Below are positions 43,804 through 51,341 of a DNA stretch of 64,000 nt, in pieces. This stretch comes from Zipacnadum sp036504235 (GTDB taxonomy: Bacteria > Armatimonadota > Zipacnadia > Zipacnadales > Zipacnadaceae): positions 62,001-126,000 of the forward strand of contig DASXVN010000040.1 of the NCBI GenBank assembly GCA_036504235.1, written 5' to 3'. The translations under genes and the position numbers were made by a program. The first letter of the stretch is position 1. Each line of letters opens with the position of its first letter. Below the pieces are notes generated by a model. The model had not been told where the DNA came from, made no database searches, and worked only from the letters and a program-made list of their open reading frames with translations.

Positions 43804-43876
43804 GGAGGACGGGCGTCTCGCCCGTCAACGAGGAACTAAGCGGAGGCCCCGTCGGGCGAGACGCCCGACCTACCGG
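43804..43876. repeat. Paired palindromic repeats, GGCGTCTCGCC family
   Basis: Two opposed copies, GGACGGGCGTCTCGCCCGTC (43807-43826) and GTCGGGCGAGACGCCCGAC (43851-43869), the latter followed by CTACCGG. They lie in the 275-base divergent gap between the 1309-aa gene (minus) and the 815-aa gene (plus). The same paired arrangement is seen at 3229-3297. No promoter is clear in the gap. Confidence 0.75.
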
Positions 43877-43983
43877 ATCATCGCTTGTGCAGGAATCACC
43901 GCACCGATGGCGCATATTATACTTGGTACTGAGTGCCACGAGCCGCCCCGGCTCCACGATTTCCGGCCGCGAGGTGAACTGTT

Positions 43984-46431
43984 ATGCCCACGCCTTCAGC
44001 GTGGTTGCGCCTGCTCCCCCTGCTGTGCCTGTGTCTGGCGGGACCGACCCTGGCCGCCGAGCCGGTCACGGTGACGGGAAAGGTCCTGCTCCCCGACGGC
44101 TCCCCCGCCGCGGGCGCGCGGGTGGGGCTGGACGCGTACTCCTATGGCGCGGCGGCCTGGGTCGAGACCACCGCCGGCCCGGACGGGGGCTTTCGGCTGA
44201 CCGTCACCCCGGCCCCCATGACCACGGCCCTGACCCTGCTGGCGCTCCAGTCGGGCTATGCTCCCGACTGGGCCGACGTCGCCGCGGGCGACTCCGTTAC
44301 CTTGCGCCTGGGCGATGATCCGACCACCTACCAGGGGCGGGTCTGCGATGCGGAGGCTCATCCGCTCCCCGGCGCGGACGTGGAGGTGACCGCACTGGGC
44401 CGGCTCCCCTGGTACGGCGCGCAGGTCGCGCGCCTGGGGGGCTCCAGGGCCCTGCACGCCGCCGGCGACGACCAGGGGCGCTTTTCGCTGCCTGATCTCC
44501 CCGCCGGGTGCGACCTGACGCTGACGATCTCCGCGCCGGGGCACGCCCGGGTGAGCCGCTTCGCCCACGTGAGCGGCGCCAGCGCGCCGACGATACTCCC
44601 GCCGGAAGCCTCCCTCTCCGGCCGGGTGCTGCGCGCGGGCCAGCCGGTGCCCGGCGTGACTGTCCGCCTGCGGGCAGTCCTGATGGAGCCCACGCAGACC
44701 GTGACCGACGCCCAGGGCGCCTACCGTCTGGACCGGATCGGGGCCGTGAACTGGCCGCTGACCGTGCAGAACCTCCCGGCCGGCTGGATCGCCCCGTCCC
44801 TGCGGACGCCGCCCGTGCCCCCCGGCACAGCGCTGACCGGCCAGGATTTCGCGCTCCTGCCGGCCGCCCTCCTGCGCGGGAAAGTGACCGACGCGGCCAC
44901 CGGCCAGCCGCTGGGCGGCGCCGGCGTGTACGCGAACTGGCCCGCGGAGCAGGGCCAACCTCCCTCCGGGGCCTCGGCGGTAACCGCGGCGGACGGAACG
45001 TACGAGATGTGGGTGCGGCCCGGCCGCCTGCAAGCGAGCGTCTTTAGTGCGGGAACGACCCCGTGGGTGGAAGTCGGAGCCGTGAAAGGCCAGCAACTGG
45101 ACGTGAAGGAGGGTGAAACGCGCGAGGGCGTGGACTTCGCGCTCCCTGCGCCCCCGTCCCTGCGGGGGCGCCTGGAGCGTCCTGACGGAACGCCCGCGCC
45201 CGGCCTGGAGGTCAGGGTGGCCAGCATGCAGCGGTATACGACGGCCACCGAGGCCTTCGTCGCCCGGACCGACGCGCAAGGCGCCTGGCAGCTACCCTTC
45301 CCCACCGGGGGGCCGTATGGGCGCGGCGAACCGCAACTACTGCTCGCGGCGGAGCCGGCCAGCGGGCTCGTAGCGGAGGCGTGGGTGGACAAGGCGCAGG
45401 ACGGGGTACCCTTGACTCTGGCGCCGGGGGGCTATGTGGTCTGCTCGGCGCACGATCCGCAGGGGCGACCCGTGGCGAACGTGATGATCTGGGCGCAGGT
45501 GATCAGAGCGGGGCCGGCCGTACTGCAGGGGCGCGGCGGGGCCGCCTCGCTCCCGGCCGTGCCCACCGACGCGCACGGCCAGGCGCGCATCGGGCCGCTG
45601 CCCGCGGGCGACCAGATACATCTGCAGTTGGAAAGCGACAGCTACTATGAGGTGGGCCACGCCTGGGAGAACAACGCACCGTTCATCTTGGCCCCTGGGG
45701 AGGAGCACGCAACCCCCACGCTGGTCATTGACCGGGAAGGCCGGACGCTCACGGGCACGGTGCTGGATGAGCGCGGGCAGCCCGCCGCCGGCGCCCTGGT
45801 CTACGCGGCCAACGGGCTGGAGGCGGCGGAGACCGATGCCGCCGGGCATTTCACCCTCCCCCACGTGCCGCCTTCCCCGCCGGCCATGTTACGGGCCGTT
45901 CCGAACGCTCCGCAGACGGCGCCGCCGATTGCGGTCTTGTTCGCTTTCGACCCCTTCCGCCCGCTAGTCGGGGAGCAACAGATCGCGCCTGGCCACGAGG
46001 CGCAAATCCAACTGCGGCTGGCCGCCCTGGGCAGCGCCACCGGCCAGGTGGTGGATGAAGCCGGCAACCCGCTGCCCGGTACCCAAGTCCAAGTCTGGAA
46101 CAAACTCCCGCTAGCGCTGGCGCGAGAGGCCACGACGCGCCTGCACGACTTGGGTATGCCCGGCGCTCCCGTGACCACCGACCTCGAGGGTAAGTGGAAG
46201 GTGGAAGCGTTGCTACCGGGCGTGGAGTACCGACTGATGATCTTCTCACTCGACGGGAGGATGGGGCAACCTGCCGGTCAAACCGTCACCAGCAAAGCGG
46301 GAGAAGCGGTGGACTTGGGCAAGATCGTGTTCAAGCCGCCCGCGGCTCAGCCGCCCGCCGCGCCTCCCGAGGCCGTCGCGCCGCGACCGCCCACCGAGAC
46401 CGGGGCGGGCGGCCCGCCGCCACCGGCCTAG
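43984..46431 (+). CDS. Secreted carboxypeptidase-regulatory-like repeat protein (815 aa)
   Basis: ATG 43984 with GAGGTGA six bases upstream. Signal peptide to about residue 25. The chain is a string of about seven CarboxypepD_reg/CnaB-like beta-sandwiches, each with G-x-V-x-x-x-x-G-x-P-x-x-G-A-x-V and a T-D-x-x-G-x-F/Y-x-L turn: T-G-K-V-L-L-P-D-G-S-P-A-A-G-A, Y-Q-G-R-V-C-D-A-E-A-H-P-L-P-G-A, L-S-G-R-V-L-R-A-G-Q-P-V, R-G-K-V-T-D-A-A-T-G-Q-P, R-G-R-L-E-R-P-D-G, T-G-T-V-L-D-E-R-G, T-G-Q-V-V-D-E-A-G. The tail is Pro/Ala-rich. No catalytic, TonB-plug or sorting motif is present. It is probably a surface stalk or adhesin. It is the only plus-strand gene in its neighbourhood and ends at a strong hairpin. 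Confidence 0.8.
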   Translation: MPTPSAWLRLLPLLCLCLAGPTLAAEPVTVTGKVLLPDGSPAAGARVGLDAYSYGAAAWVETTAGPDGGFRLTVTPAPMTTALTLLALQSGYAPDWADVAAGDSVTLRLGDDPTTYQGRVCDAEAHPLPGADVEVTALGRLPWYGAQVARLGGSRALHAAGDDQGRFSLPDLPAGCDLTLTISAPGHARVSRFAHVSGASAPTILPPEASLSGRVLRAGQPVPGVTVRLRAVLMEPTQTVTDAQGAYRLDRIGAVNWPLTVQNLPAGWIAPSLRTPPVPPGTALTGQDFALLPAALLRGKVTDAATGQPLGGAGVYANWPAEQGQPPSGASAVTAADGTYEMWVRPGRLQASVFSAGTTPWVEVGAVKGQQLDVKEGETREGVDFALPAPPSLRGRLERPDGTPAPGLEVRVASMQRYTTATEAFVARTDAQGAWQLPFPTGGPYGRGEPQLLLAAEPASGLVAEAWVDKAQDGVPLTLAPGGYVVCSAHDPQGRPVANVMIWAQVIRAGPAVLQGRGGAASLPAVPTDAHGQARIGPLPAGDQIHLQLESDSYYEVGHAWENNAPFILAPGEEHATPTLVIDREGRTLTGTVLDERGQPAAGALVYAANGLEAAETDAAGHFTLPHVPPSPPAMLRAVPNAPQTAPPIAVLFAFDPFRPLVGEQQIAPGHEAQIQLRLAALGSATGQVVDEAGNPLPGTQVQVWNKLPLALAREATTRLHDLGMPGAPVTTDLEGKWKVEALLPGVEYRLMIFSLDGRMGQPAGQTVTSKAGEAVDLGKIVFKPPAAQPPAAPPEAVAPRPPTETGAGGPPPPA

Positions 46432-46446
46432 GGGCCACTCGGCAGA

Positions 46447-46478
46447 ACGGCAGGCGCCCCCCCGGGAGCGCCTGCCGT
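46447..46478. terminator. Hairpin between convergent genes
   Basis: ACGGCAGGCGC (46447-46457) pairs perfectly with GCGCCTGCCGT (46468-46478) around a 10-base loop, 16 bases after the 815-aa stop and 23 bases beyond the end of the GH172 gene on the other strand. An 11-base GC-rich stem placed exactly between convergent stops is best read as a bidirectional terminator. A U-tract is lacking. Confidence 0.7.
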
Positions 46479-46500
46479 ATGGCTCATCTGATTGGTTCGG

Positions 46501-47637
46501 CTAGATGATCTCCAACTCGTCGCGGCCCGGCAGGGTCGGGAAAGCCGCGTGCGGCTCGGCCTGATACCAGAAGGCCGTGGAGGCGATATCGTCCTGCGCC
46601 GGCAGGTAGCGGCCGCCGGCCCGCCAGCCCAGCGCCTGGATGGTCGTCGCAAAGTCGCTGCGGAAGCGCACCGGGTCCATGATATGCCAGCGGTAGAGGC
46701 TGAAGCGCGTATTGGAGCGGTACACGCCGTCCGGACGGACGACGTGCGGCATCCCCGCGTAGGCCGTAGTGAACTCCTGGTACTGCTTGGTCTGCTTGTT
46801 TTCGAAGTTGTACGAGCCGCAGAAGTAGTCCTCGGTGCCGGTGCCGCAGATAGTCGGGTAGTACTCCCCGCCGTGCTCCTTGACGTTGCTGCCCACCACG
46901 CCGCCGGGCAGGTCGCCGTCCATATAGAACTTGATCTCGCCCTCGCCCCACCAGCCATTGTTGTTCACCTGCCAGGCCAGATAGGTGCCGACATACTGCC
47001 CCTGCCCCTGCACCCCGTCGAGGATCGTGTGCACGGTCTTGTAGGGCAGTGGATTGCTGCGCCGGAACTGCGCGTGGAAGTAGGCGGCGTCCTCCGGGAC
47101 GTCCGTCAGCGTGTAGTTGACCTGGTAGTAGACGCCCATGCGCTCCAGGCCCATGTTCTCCAGGGTGATCCTGCAGTGGGAGCGGAAAGGCATCTGCCAG
47201 TAGCTGTTGAAGGCGTTGCCCGGATTCACGCAGACCGGAAGCGAGTTGAGCGGCGCAAAGACGTCAAAGCTCGTGTAGGCGCTGGCGAAGAAGTCGCCCA
47301 CCGGGACCTCGATGGAGGGGGTCTCCTCACCGTCCCAGTACATGCGCAGGATCATGAAGCGATAGTTGCCGGTCGGGGTCATCCAGATCTGCTGAATCGC
47401 GCCGGGGCCGTCCACGTCCGCCAGCACCACGGTCTCGCCAGGCTCGAAGGCGACACTGGGCCGGAGCTTCCAGCCGGTGCCGAGGTCGCGGGCGGCGTTC
47501 ATACTGGGGTCAACATGCCGCCCGCCCTGCCCCTTGGCGCCGGTGGGGTTCTCCGCCGAGCAGGAGCGAGTTTCCGCGGGCGAGAGTCGCGAGAGATTGC
47601 CGAGATTGAGGTTCAAGCCATTGAAGGGTCCGTGCAT
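46501..47637 (-). CDS. DUF2961/GH172-family glycoside hydrolase (378 aa), cytoplasmic
   Basis: 378 aa, close to the normal length for GH172 (formerly DUF2961), with no signal peptide. Family hallmarks: the N-terminal G-P-G-A-I-Q-Q-I-W-M-T, the core N-N-N-G-W-W-G-E-G-E-I-K-F-Y-M-D-G-D, and G-T-G-T-E-D-Y-F-C-G-S-Y. In characterised members the Glu of the W-G-E-G and T-E-D-Y motifs are the catalytic pair, and both are present. Known activities are alpha-D-fructofuranosidase/difructose dianhydride I synthase and alpha-D-arabinofuranosidase; members form jelly-roll trimers. AGGA lies eight bases before ATG 47637. It is divergent from the 1176-aa gene, with about 160 bases between, and likely acts on imported sugars. 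Confidence 0.85.
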   Translation of the reverse strand: MHGPFNGLNLNLGNLSRLSPAETRSCSAENPTGAKGQGGRHVDPSMNAARDLGTGWKLRPSVAFEPGETVVLADVDGPGAIQQIWMTPTGNYRFMILRMYWDGEETPSIEVPVGDFFASAYTSFDVFAPLNSLPVCVNPGNAFNSYWQMPFRSHCRITLENMGLERMGVYYQVNYTLTDVPEDAAYFHAQFRRSNPLPYKTVHTILDGVQGQGQYVGTYLAWQVNNNGWWGEGEIKFYMDGDLPGGVVGSNVKEHGGEYYPTICGTGTEDYFCGSYNFENKQTKQYQEFTTAYAGMPHVVRPDGVYRSNTRFSLYRWHIMDPVRFRSDFATTIQALGWRAGGRYLPAQDDIASTAFWYQAEPHAAFPTLPGRDELEII

Positions 47638-47797
47638 GAGTCATTCCTTTCTTCACCGAGGCGTGCCGGAGCGCACTGTCGCACACAATTAGCCGCAGCT
47701 TCGCCCGGCACCTGCACGGCCGGGCAGGACTCGCTCCCGCGGAAAGGGAATGGTTCCGTGCTCAGGACGCAACTTTGGCCGCGAAGGAGCCCTGAAT
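47638..47797. promoter_or_regulatory. Divergent gap between GH172 gene and 1176-aa gene
   Basis: The 160 bases must carry promoters for both directions. The downstream edge is AAGGAGCCCTGAAT before ATG 47798; the paralogue at 54329 has AAGGAGCCCTCTCC in the same place, so the 5' flank was duplicated too. I see no clear -35/-10 pair or operator. Confidence 0.35.
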
Positions 47798-50700
47798 ATG
47801 AAACTCACCCGCTTCTGGTGTGTCGCGCTGCTGCTGCTCGCCGCCGGCGCGTGCTTCGCCCAGACCCCCGCCCCCGCGGCCCAGAAGCCGGCCATACTCT
47901 TCTGCTGCCCCGGCGAGAACCGCTATGAATATGTCGGCTACGACTACATGCAGTCCCTGGTCCAGGCGGGATTCACCGTGGACTACCTCGAAGGATCCGC
48001 GCCGCTCACCTGGGACAAGGTCAAGAACTACAACGTGCTGTTCGTGTTCGATTTCCCGGCCACAGGACTGAACCAGCTCGAGAGCTCCTCGTTCCAGCCG
48101 CAGCCGCCGTGGCTGGCGGATTACTGGGCGGTACTCGACAAGTTCCTCAAGGCCGGCGGCGGGATATTCCTGCACTACTGCCCCTTCTACGGCGGGGCGG
48201 CGCCGAACGACCTGCTCAAGCAGTGGGGTCTGCAGTTCCCGCTTCTCTACCTGCGCGACCCGGGCACCCAGTTCATGACCAACATCCATTCTGGCGCCGC
48301 CTACACGGACCAAATCAACCCCGAGTCGCCGGTCAGCAAGGACGTGCATGGCTACTGGTATCCGAATGACAACCACTACACCGGCCAGCACACCATGCCG
48401 ATCCTGGTGGATGACAACTGGAGGGTGGTGGCCCGGGCGAGCAAAGCGGCCTACACCGAAGTGCCGCGGTTTGACCCGGGAGGATTGGCCCCGCTGGCGG
48501 GCGCGCTGATCCCCGCCGCGCCGGTCAAGGACCCGGTGCTCTTCGCAGTACGCGACTATCCGGGCGGCGGGCGGCTGGCCGCTGTGCAGACCTGGTATCA
48601 GTGGTCCGTGGGCTCGGGCATGAAGTGGCTCTACAACAACGAGATCCTCAGCAAGGGCCTCGGCACCCGGCCTAGCGACTACGGCAAGCTGCTGCTGAAT
48701 ACCTACACCTGGCTGGCCGCGCCGAGCCTCCAGTCCGGCGCGGTCGGCGGAGCGGTGCAGGACCCCAGCCGGATGCTCCAGCCGATGCTTCGGTCGGGGG
48801 CGATTGATCAGTTCCATGACTGGAACTACAACGAGACGGAGGTCCTGGGCTATCGCCACCCGCCGATCAACGGCAAGCTCTTCCGCGGCCTGATCGGCGC
48901 GCAGACCGCCCTCAGCGGCGGCCAGGGCACCGTGGCCGACTACGCCGCGGCGGCCGTGGCGGCCCAGCTCGATTACGTAGTCTTCCTCGAGGATCTGGCT
49001 CAGATGACCCCCGAAAAGCTGGATACGCTCAAGGCGGAAGTGGCCAAGAACACCACCCCGACCCTGCAGCTCTACGCCGGCTACCGCATGAAGTCCAATA
49101 TCGGCAACTACATGTTCGTGTGCGGGAAGAACCCCGTGTGGCCCGACCAGGGGCTGCTGATCGGGCCGGACCAGCGCACCTTCAACCTGCAGTACCAGGA
49201 CGAGAACGGCAAGTGGGGGCAGGGCATCCCCGGGCCGACCTGGTGTCTCAGCCAGACGGGGCCGACCCTGAACAACACGGTCGGCTACTATAACTTCACC
49301 AAGTCCGGCAACGGGATGAAATGGTATGACGTGCGCGACGGCAGCACCGGCGCGCTGCGCACCTACGAGGGCGGCAAGCTGGTTGAGGACATGACGCCGG
49401 ACTACTTGACCAACTGCCTGTACTCCGGCGTGCTCACGCCGATTAGCCTGAATCTGGTGCGCTCCCCGGCGGAACTCACCGCCGCGGTGGCCCAGAATCA
49501 GGCGCTAACCTACGCGCAGGCCAACCGCCCGGCGACGATCTGGGAGGACGCCCTGCATTGGAACGGTTCCTACGATGGGATGAACGCCTTCCCCTCGGAC
49601 GGCCCGCAGATCCTGGTCTGGCCCAAGCTGGTGCGGGTGATGGTCTTTGGCGCGGAGTGGTTTGTGACCAGCCGTTCCCTGAACCTCGCGCCGATCCACG
49701 TGACCTCCGAGGTCGGCCTCAAGCAGATCACCATCTACGACGGGACGAGCCTCTATCGGCGGATTGACTGTAAAGGCAGCAAGGACTTCGAGACCACGCT
49801 GGTGCTCAACGGCGTGCTGCAAAGCGGCCTGGTGCTGATCGCCGAGGACCTCCGCGGCGGCAAGGCGACCAGCTTTCCCCTGCGCACCCGGCGTGAGGGG
49901 ACCCTGTGCCAGATAGACTGCGGCGACCACGCCAACGACTGTGCATACATGCTGCTGGCGCATGGCCCGCACTGGCCCATGTTCTTCATGACGCCCAGCG
50001 TGCCCGACGCCGGAGGCACCTGGGATGGCGGTCCGCTCGCCGCCCGCCCTCTGCTGAACAGCCAGTTCACCTACCCCTGGGCCCGCACCGACCAAGGCAA
50101 CTATGAGCCGGGGACCCCCTACCAAATTCCCGAACTGGAGTTTGCCGATGAAGGCGCTACCCGCTGCCGCATGGTGAGCGACCGCGTCATGATCCCGGAG
50201 CTGCGGGGGACCAATCCCTGGAGTGGCTTCGGCCCGACGGAACCCTCGCCGATTGTAGACACGTGGGCCAGCCACACCTACTTTGACCAGTACCTCACCG
50301 GTGTGGCGCCCAACGCCTGGGGCGCGCCCGGCGTCTTTGAGGGCCCGATCGTTGGCCTCTTCACCGAGCAGTTCAAGTTCAAGCAGGACTGCACCGTCAA
50401 GGAGATACAGGTCTACAACGGCTACTGGCGCCAGAAGACGGCGACCTACAGCACCCTCCTGGCCATGGGCAAGGGCGGGCAGATCACGGACGTCTGGGAC
50501 CTCACCAACACCCCGGAGCAGCCGCAGGAGGCGCGGATCGAGACGGGCGCCTGGTTCGGGCTTTTCAGCAGCCAGGTAGCCAACACTCACCTGTTCATCA
50601 ACCGCGGCGCGCCGCTGATCCTCCGGGCCAGTCCCTGGACCTGGCTCTGGCTGGAGCTGTTCACCGATACGCGCAACCAGCCGGTGAAGAAGGGCGACAC

Positions 50701-51328
50701 CTGCGATGTGGAGGTCTTCTCCCAGACCTGGCCGCTCGACCAGGCCATGACCAAGGCCAAGTCCCTCGCGGACATGGTGACGTACCTGGAGAAGCCCACC
50801 GGCATGGAACTGACCCGCGGCCGGCAAGTGGCCGGCCCGGGGGGGTTGCTGGAACTGACGCCGGACAACTACGCGGTGGAACTGTCCATTCCCAAGCCGG
50901 AGGGCGTAGCACGGACGGTGCCGGTCCGGGTTAGCGGCCTCAACCGGCGCTGGACGGCGGGCCTCTACCAGTTCGCGGGCTACCGAACCCACTACTACAG
51001 CAAACAAGACACCGGCTGGCGGGCGCTGGGGCTGGACTTCGACGGCCGGGCCTACGCGCCGCTGTACGTTAGCAAGGCCGCCAACACCCACGTGCTGCTG
51101 GGGCACCCCATCGTGGCAGATGCGGCGGGTAGGGACCTGTTTATCCAGGTCTCCCGGGTCAACGACGGCGACGCCCAGACGCCGCCCGCCTGGCATGTCT
51201 CCGTGAACAATCCCACGGACAAGCCCGTAACGACCACGCTCAAGCGGGCCATGGACCTGGCGGGGCTGACCCTCGTCTCCGAGACGATGACGCTGGCCCC
51301 CGGCGAGTACCGCGTGCTCAGCAAGTAG
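47798..51328 (+). CDS. Secreted ThuA-like/PHP-like protein, twin A (1176 aa)
   Basis: ATG 47798 with AAGGAG nine bases upstream and a signal peptide (L-T-R-F-W-C-V-A-L-L-L-L-A-A-G-A-C-F-A-Q). Residues about 22-330 resemble the ThuA/class I amidotransferase-like fold: A-I-L-F-C-C-P-G-E-N-R-Y, V-L-F-V-F-D-F-P-A, L-K-A-G-G-G-I-F-L-H-Y-C-P-F-Y-G-G. From about residue 365 a PHP-like segment reads F-R-G-L-I-G-A-Q-T-A-L-S-G-G and A-A-V-A-A-Q-L-D-Y-V-V-F-L-E-D-L. The HxH metal motif expected at its start is replaced by G-A-Q-T, so hydrolysis by a PHP metal centre is unlikely. The remaining about 600 residues are beta-rich and unassigned. Its stop is only 13 bases from the convergent stop of the six-hairpin gene. 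Confidence 0.7.
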   Translation: MKLTRFWCVALLLLAAGACFAQTPAPAAQKPAILFCCPGENRYEYVGYDYMQSLVQAGFTVDYLEGSAPLTWDKVKNYNVLFVFDFPATGLNQLESSSFQPQPPWLADYWAVLDKFLKAGGGIFLHYCPFYGGAAPNDLLKQWGLQFPLLYLRDPGTQFMTNIHSGAAYTDQINPESPVSKDVHGYWYPNDNHYTGQHTMPILVDDNWRVVARASKAAYTEVPRFDPGGLAPLAGALIPAAPVKDPVLFAVRDYPGGGRLAAVQTWYQWSVGSGMKWLYNNEILSKGLGTRPSDYGKLLLNTYTWLAAPSLQSGAVGGAVQDPSRMLQPMLRSGAIDQFHDWNYNETEVLGYRHPPINGKLFRGLIGAQTALSGGQGTVADYAAAAVAAQLDYVVFLEDLAQMTPEKLDTLKAEVAKNTTPTLQLYAGYRMKSNIGNYMFVCGKNPVWPDQGLLIGPDQRTFNLQYQDENGKWGQGIPGPTWCLSQTGPTLNNTVGYYNFTKSGNGMKWYDVRDGSTGALRTYEGGKLVEDMTPDYLTNCLYSGVLTPISLNLVRSPAELTAAVAQNQALTYAQANRPATIWEDALHWNGSYDGMNAFPSDGPQILVWPKLVRVMVFGAEWFVTSRSLNLAPIHVTSEVGLKQITIYDGTSLYRRIDCKGSKDFETTLVLNGVLQSGLVLIAEDLRGGKATSFPLRTRREGTLCQIDCGDHANDCAYMLLAHGPHWPMFFMTPSVPDAGGTWDGGPLAARPLLNSQFTYPWARTDQGNYEPGTPYQIPELEFADEGATRCRMVSDRVMIPELRGTNPWSGFGPTEPSPIVDTWASHTYFDQYLTGVAPNAWGAPGVFEGPIVGLFTEQFKFKQDCTVKEIQVYNGYWRQKTATYSTLLAMGKGGQITDVWDLTNTPEQPQEARIETGAWFGLFSSQVANTHLFINRGAPLILRASPWTWLWLELFTDTRNQPVKKGDTCDVEVFSQTWPLDQAMTKAKSLADMVTYLEKPTGMELTRGRQVAGPGGLLELTPDNYAVELSIPKPEGVARTVPVRVSGLNRRWTAGLYQFAGYRTHYYSKQDTGWRALGLDFDGRAYAPLYVSKAANTHVLLGHPIVADAAGRDLFIQVSRVNDGDAQTPPAWHVSVNNPTDKPVTTTLKRAMDLAGLTLVSETMTLAPGEYRVLSK

Positions 51329-51341
51329 CGAGGGGCGGGCG

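Noticed and set aside
35850..44074. Plus-strand frames of about 800 and 1040 codons opposite the giant proteins
   Set aside because: Same shadow composition. The opposite-strand proteins align with each other across three loci, which antisense frames would not explain.
44358..45864. Minus-strand frames inside the 815-aa gene
   Set aside because: The plus strand encodes regular beta-sandwich repeats with a signal peptide; the minus frames have only shadow composition.
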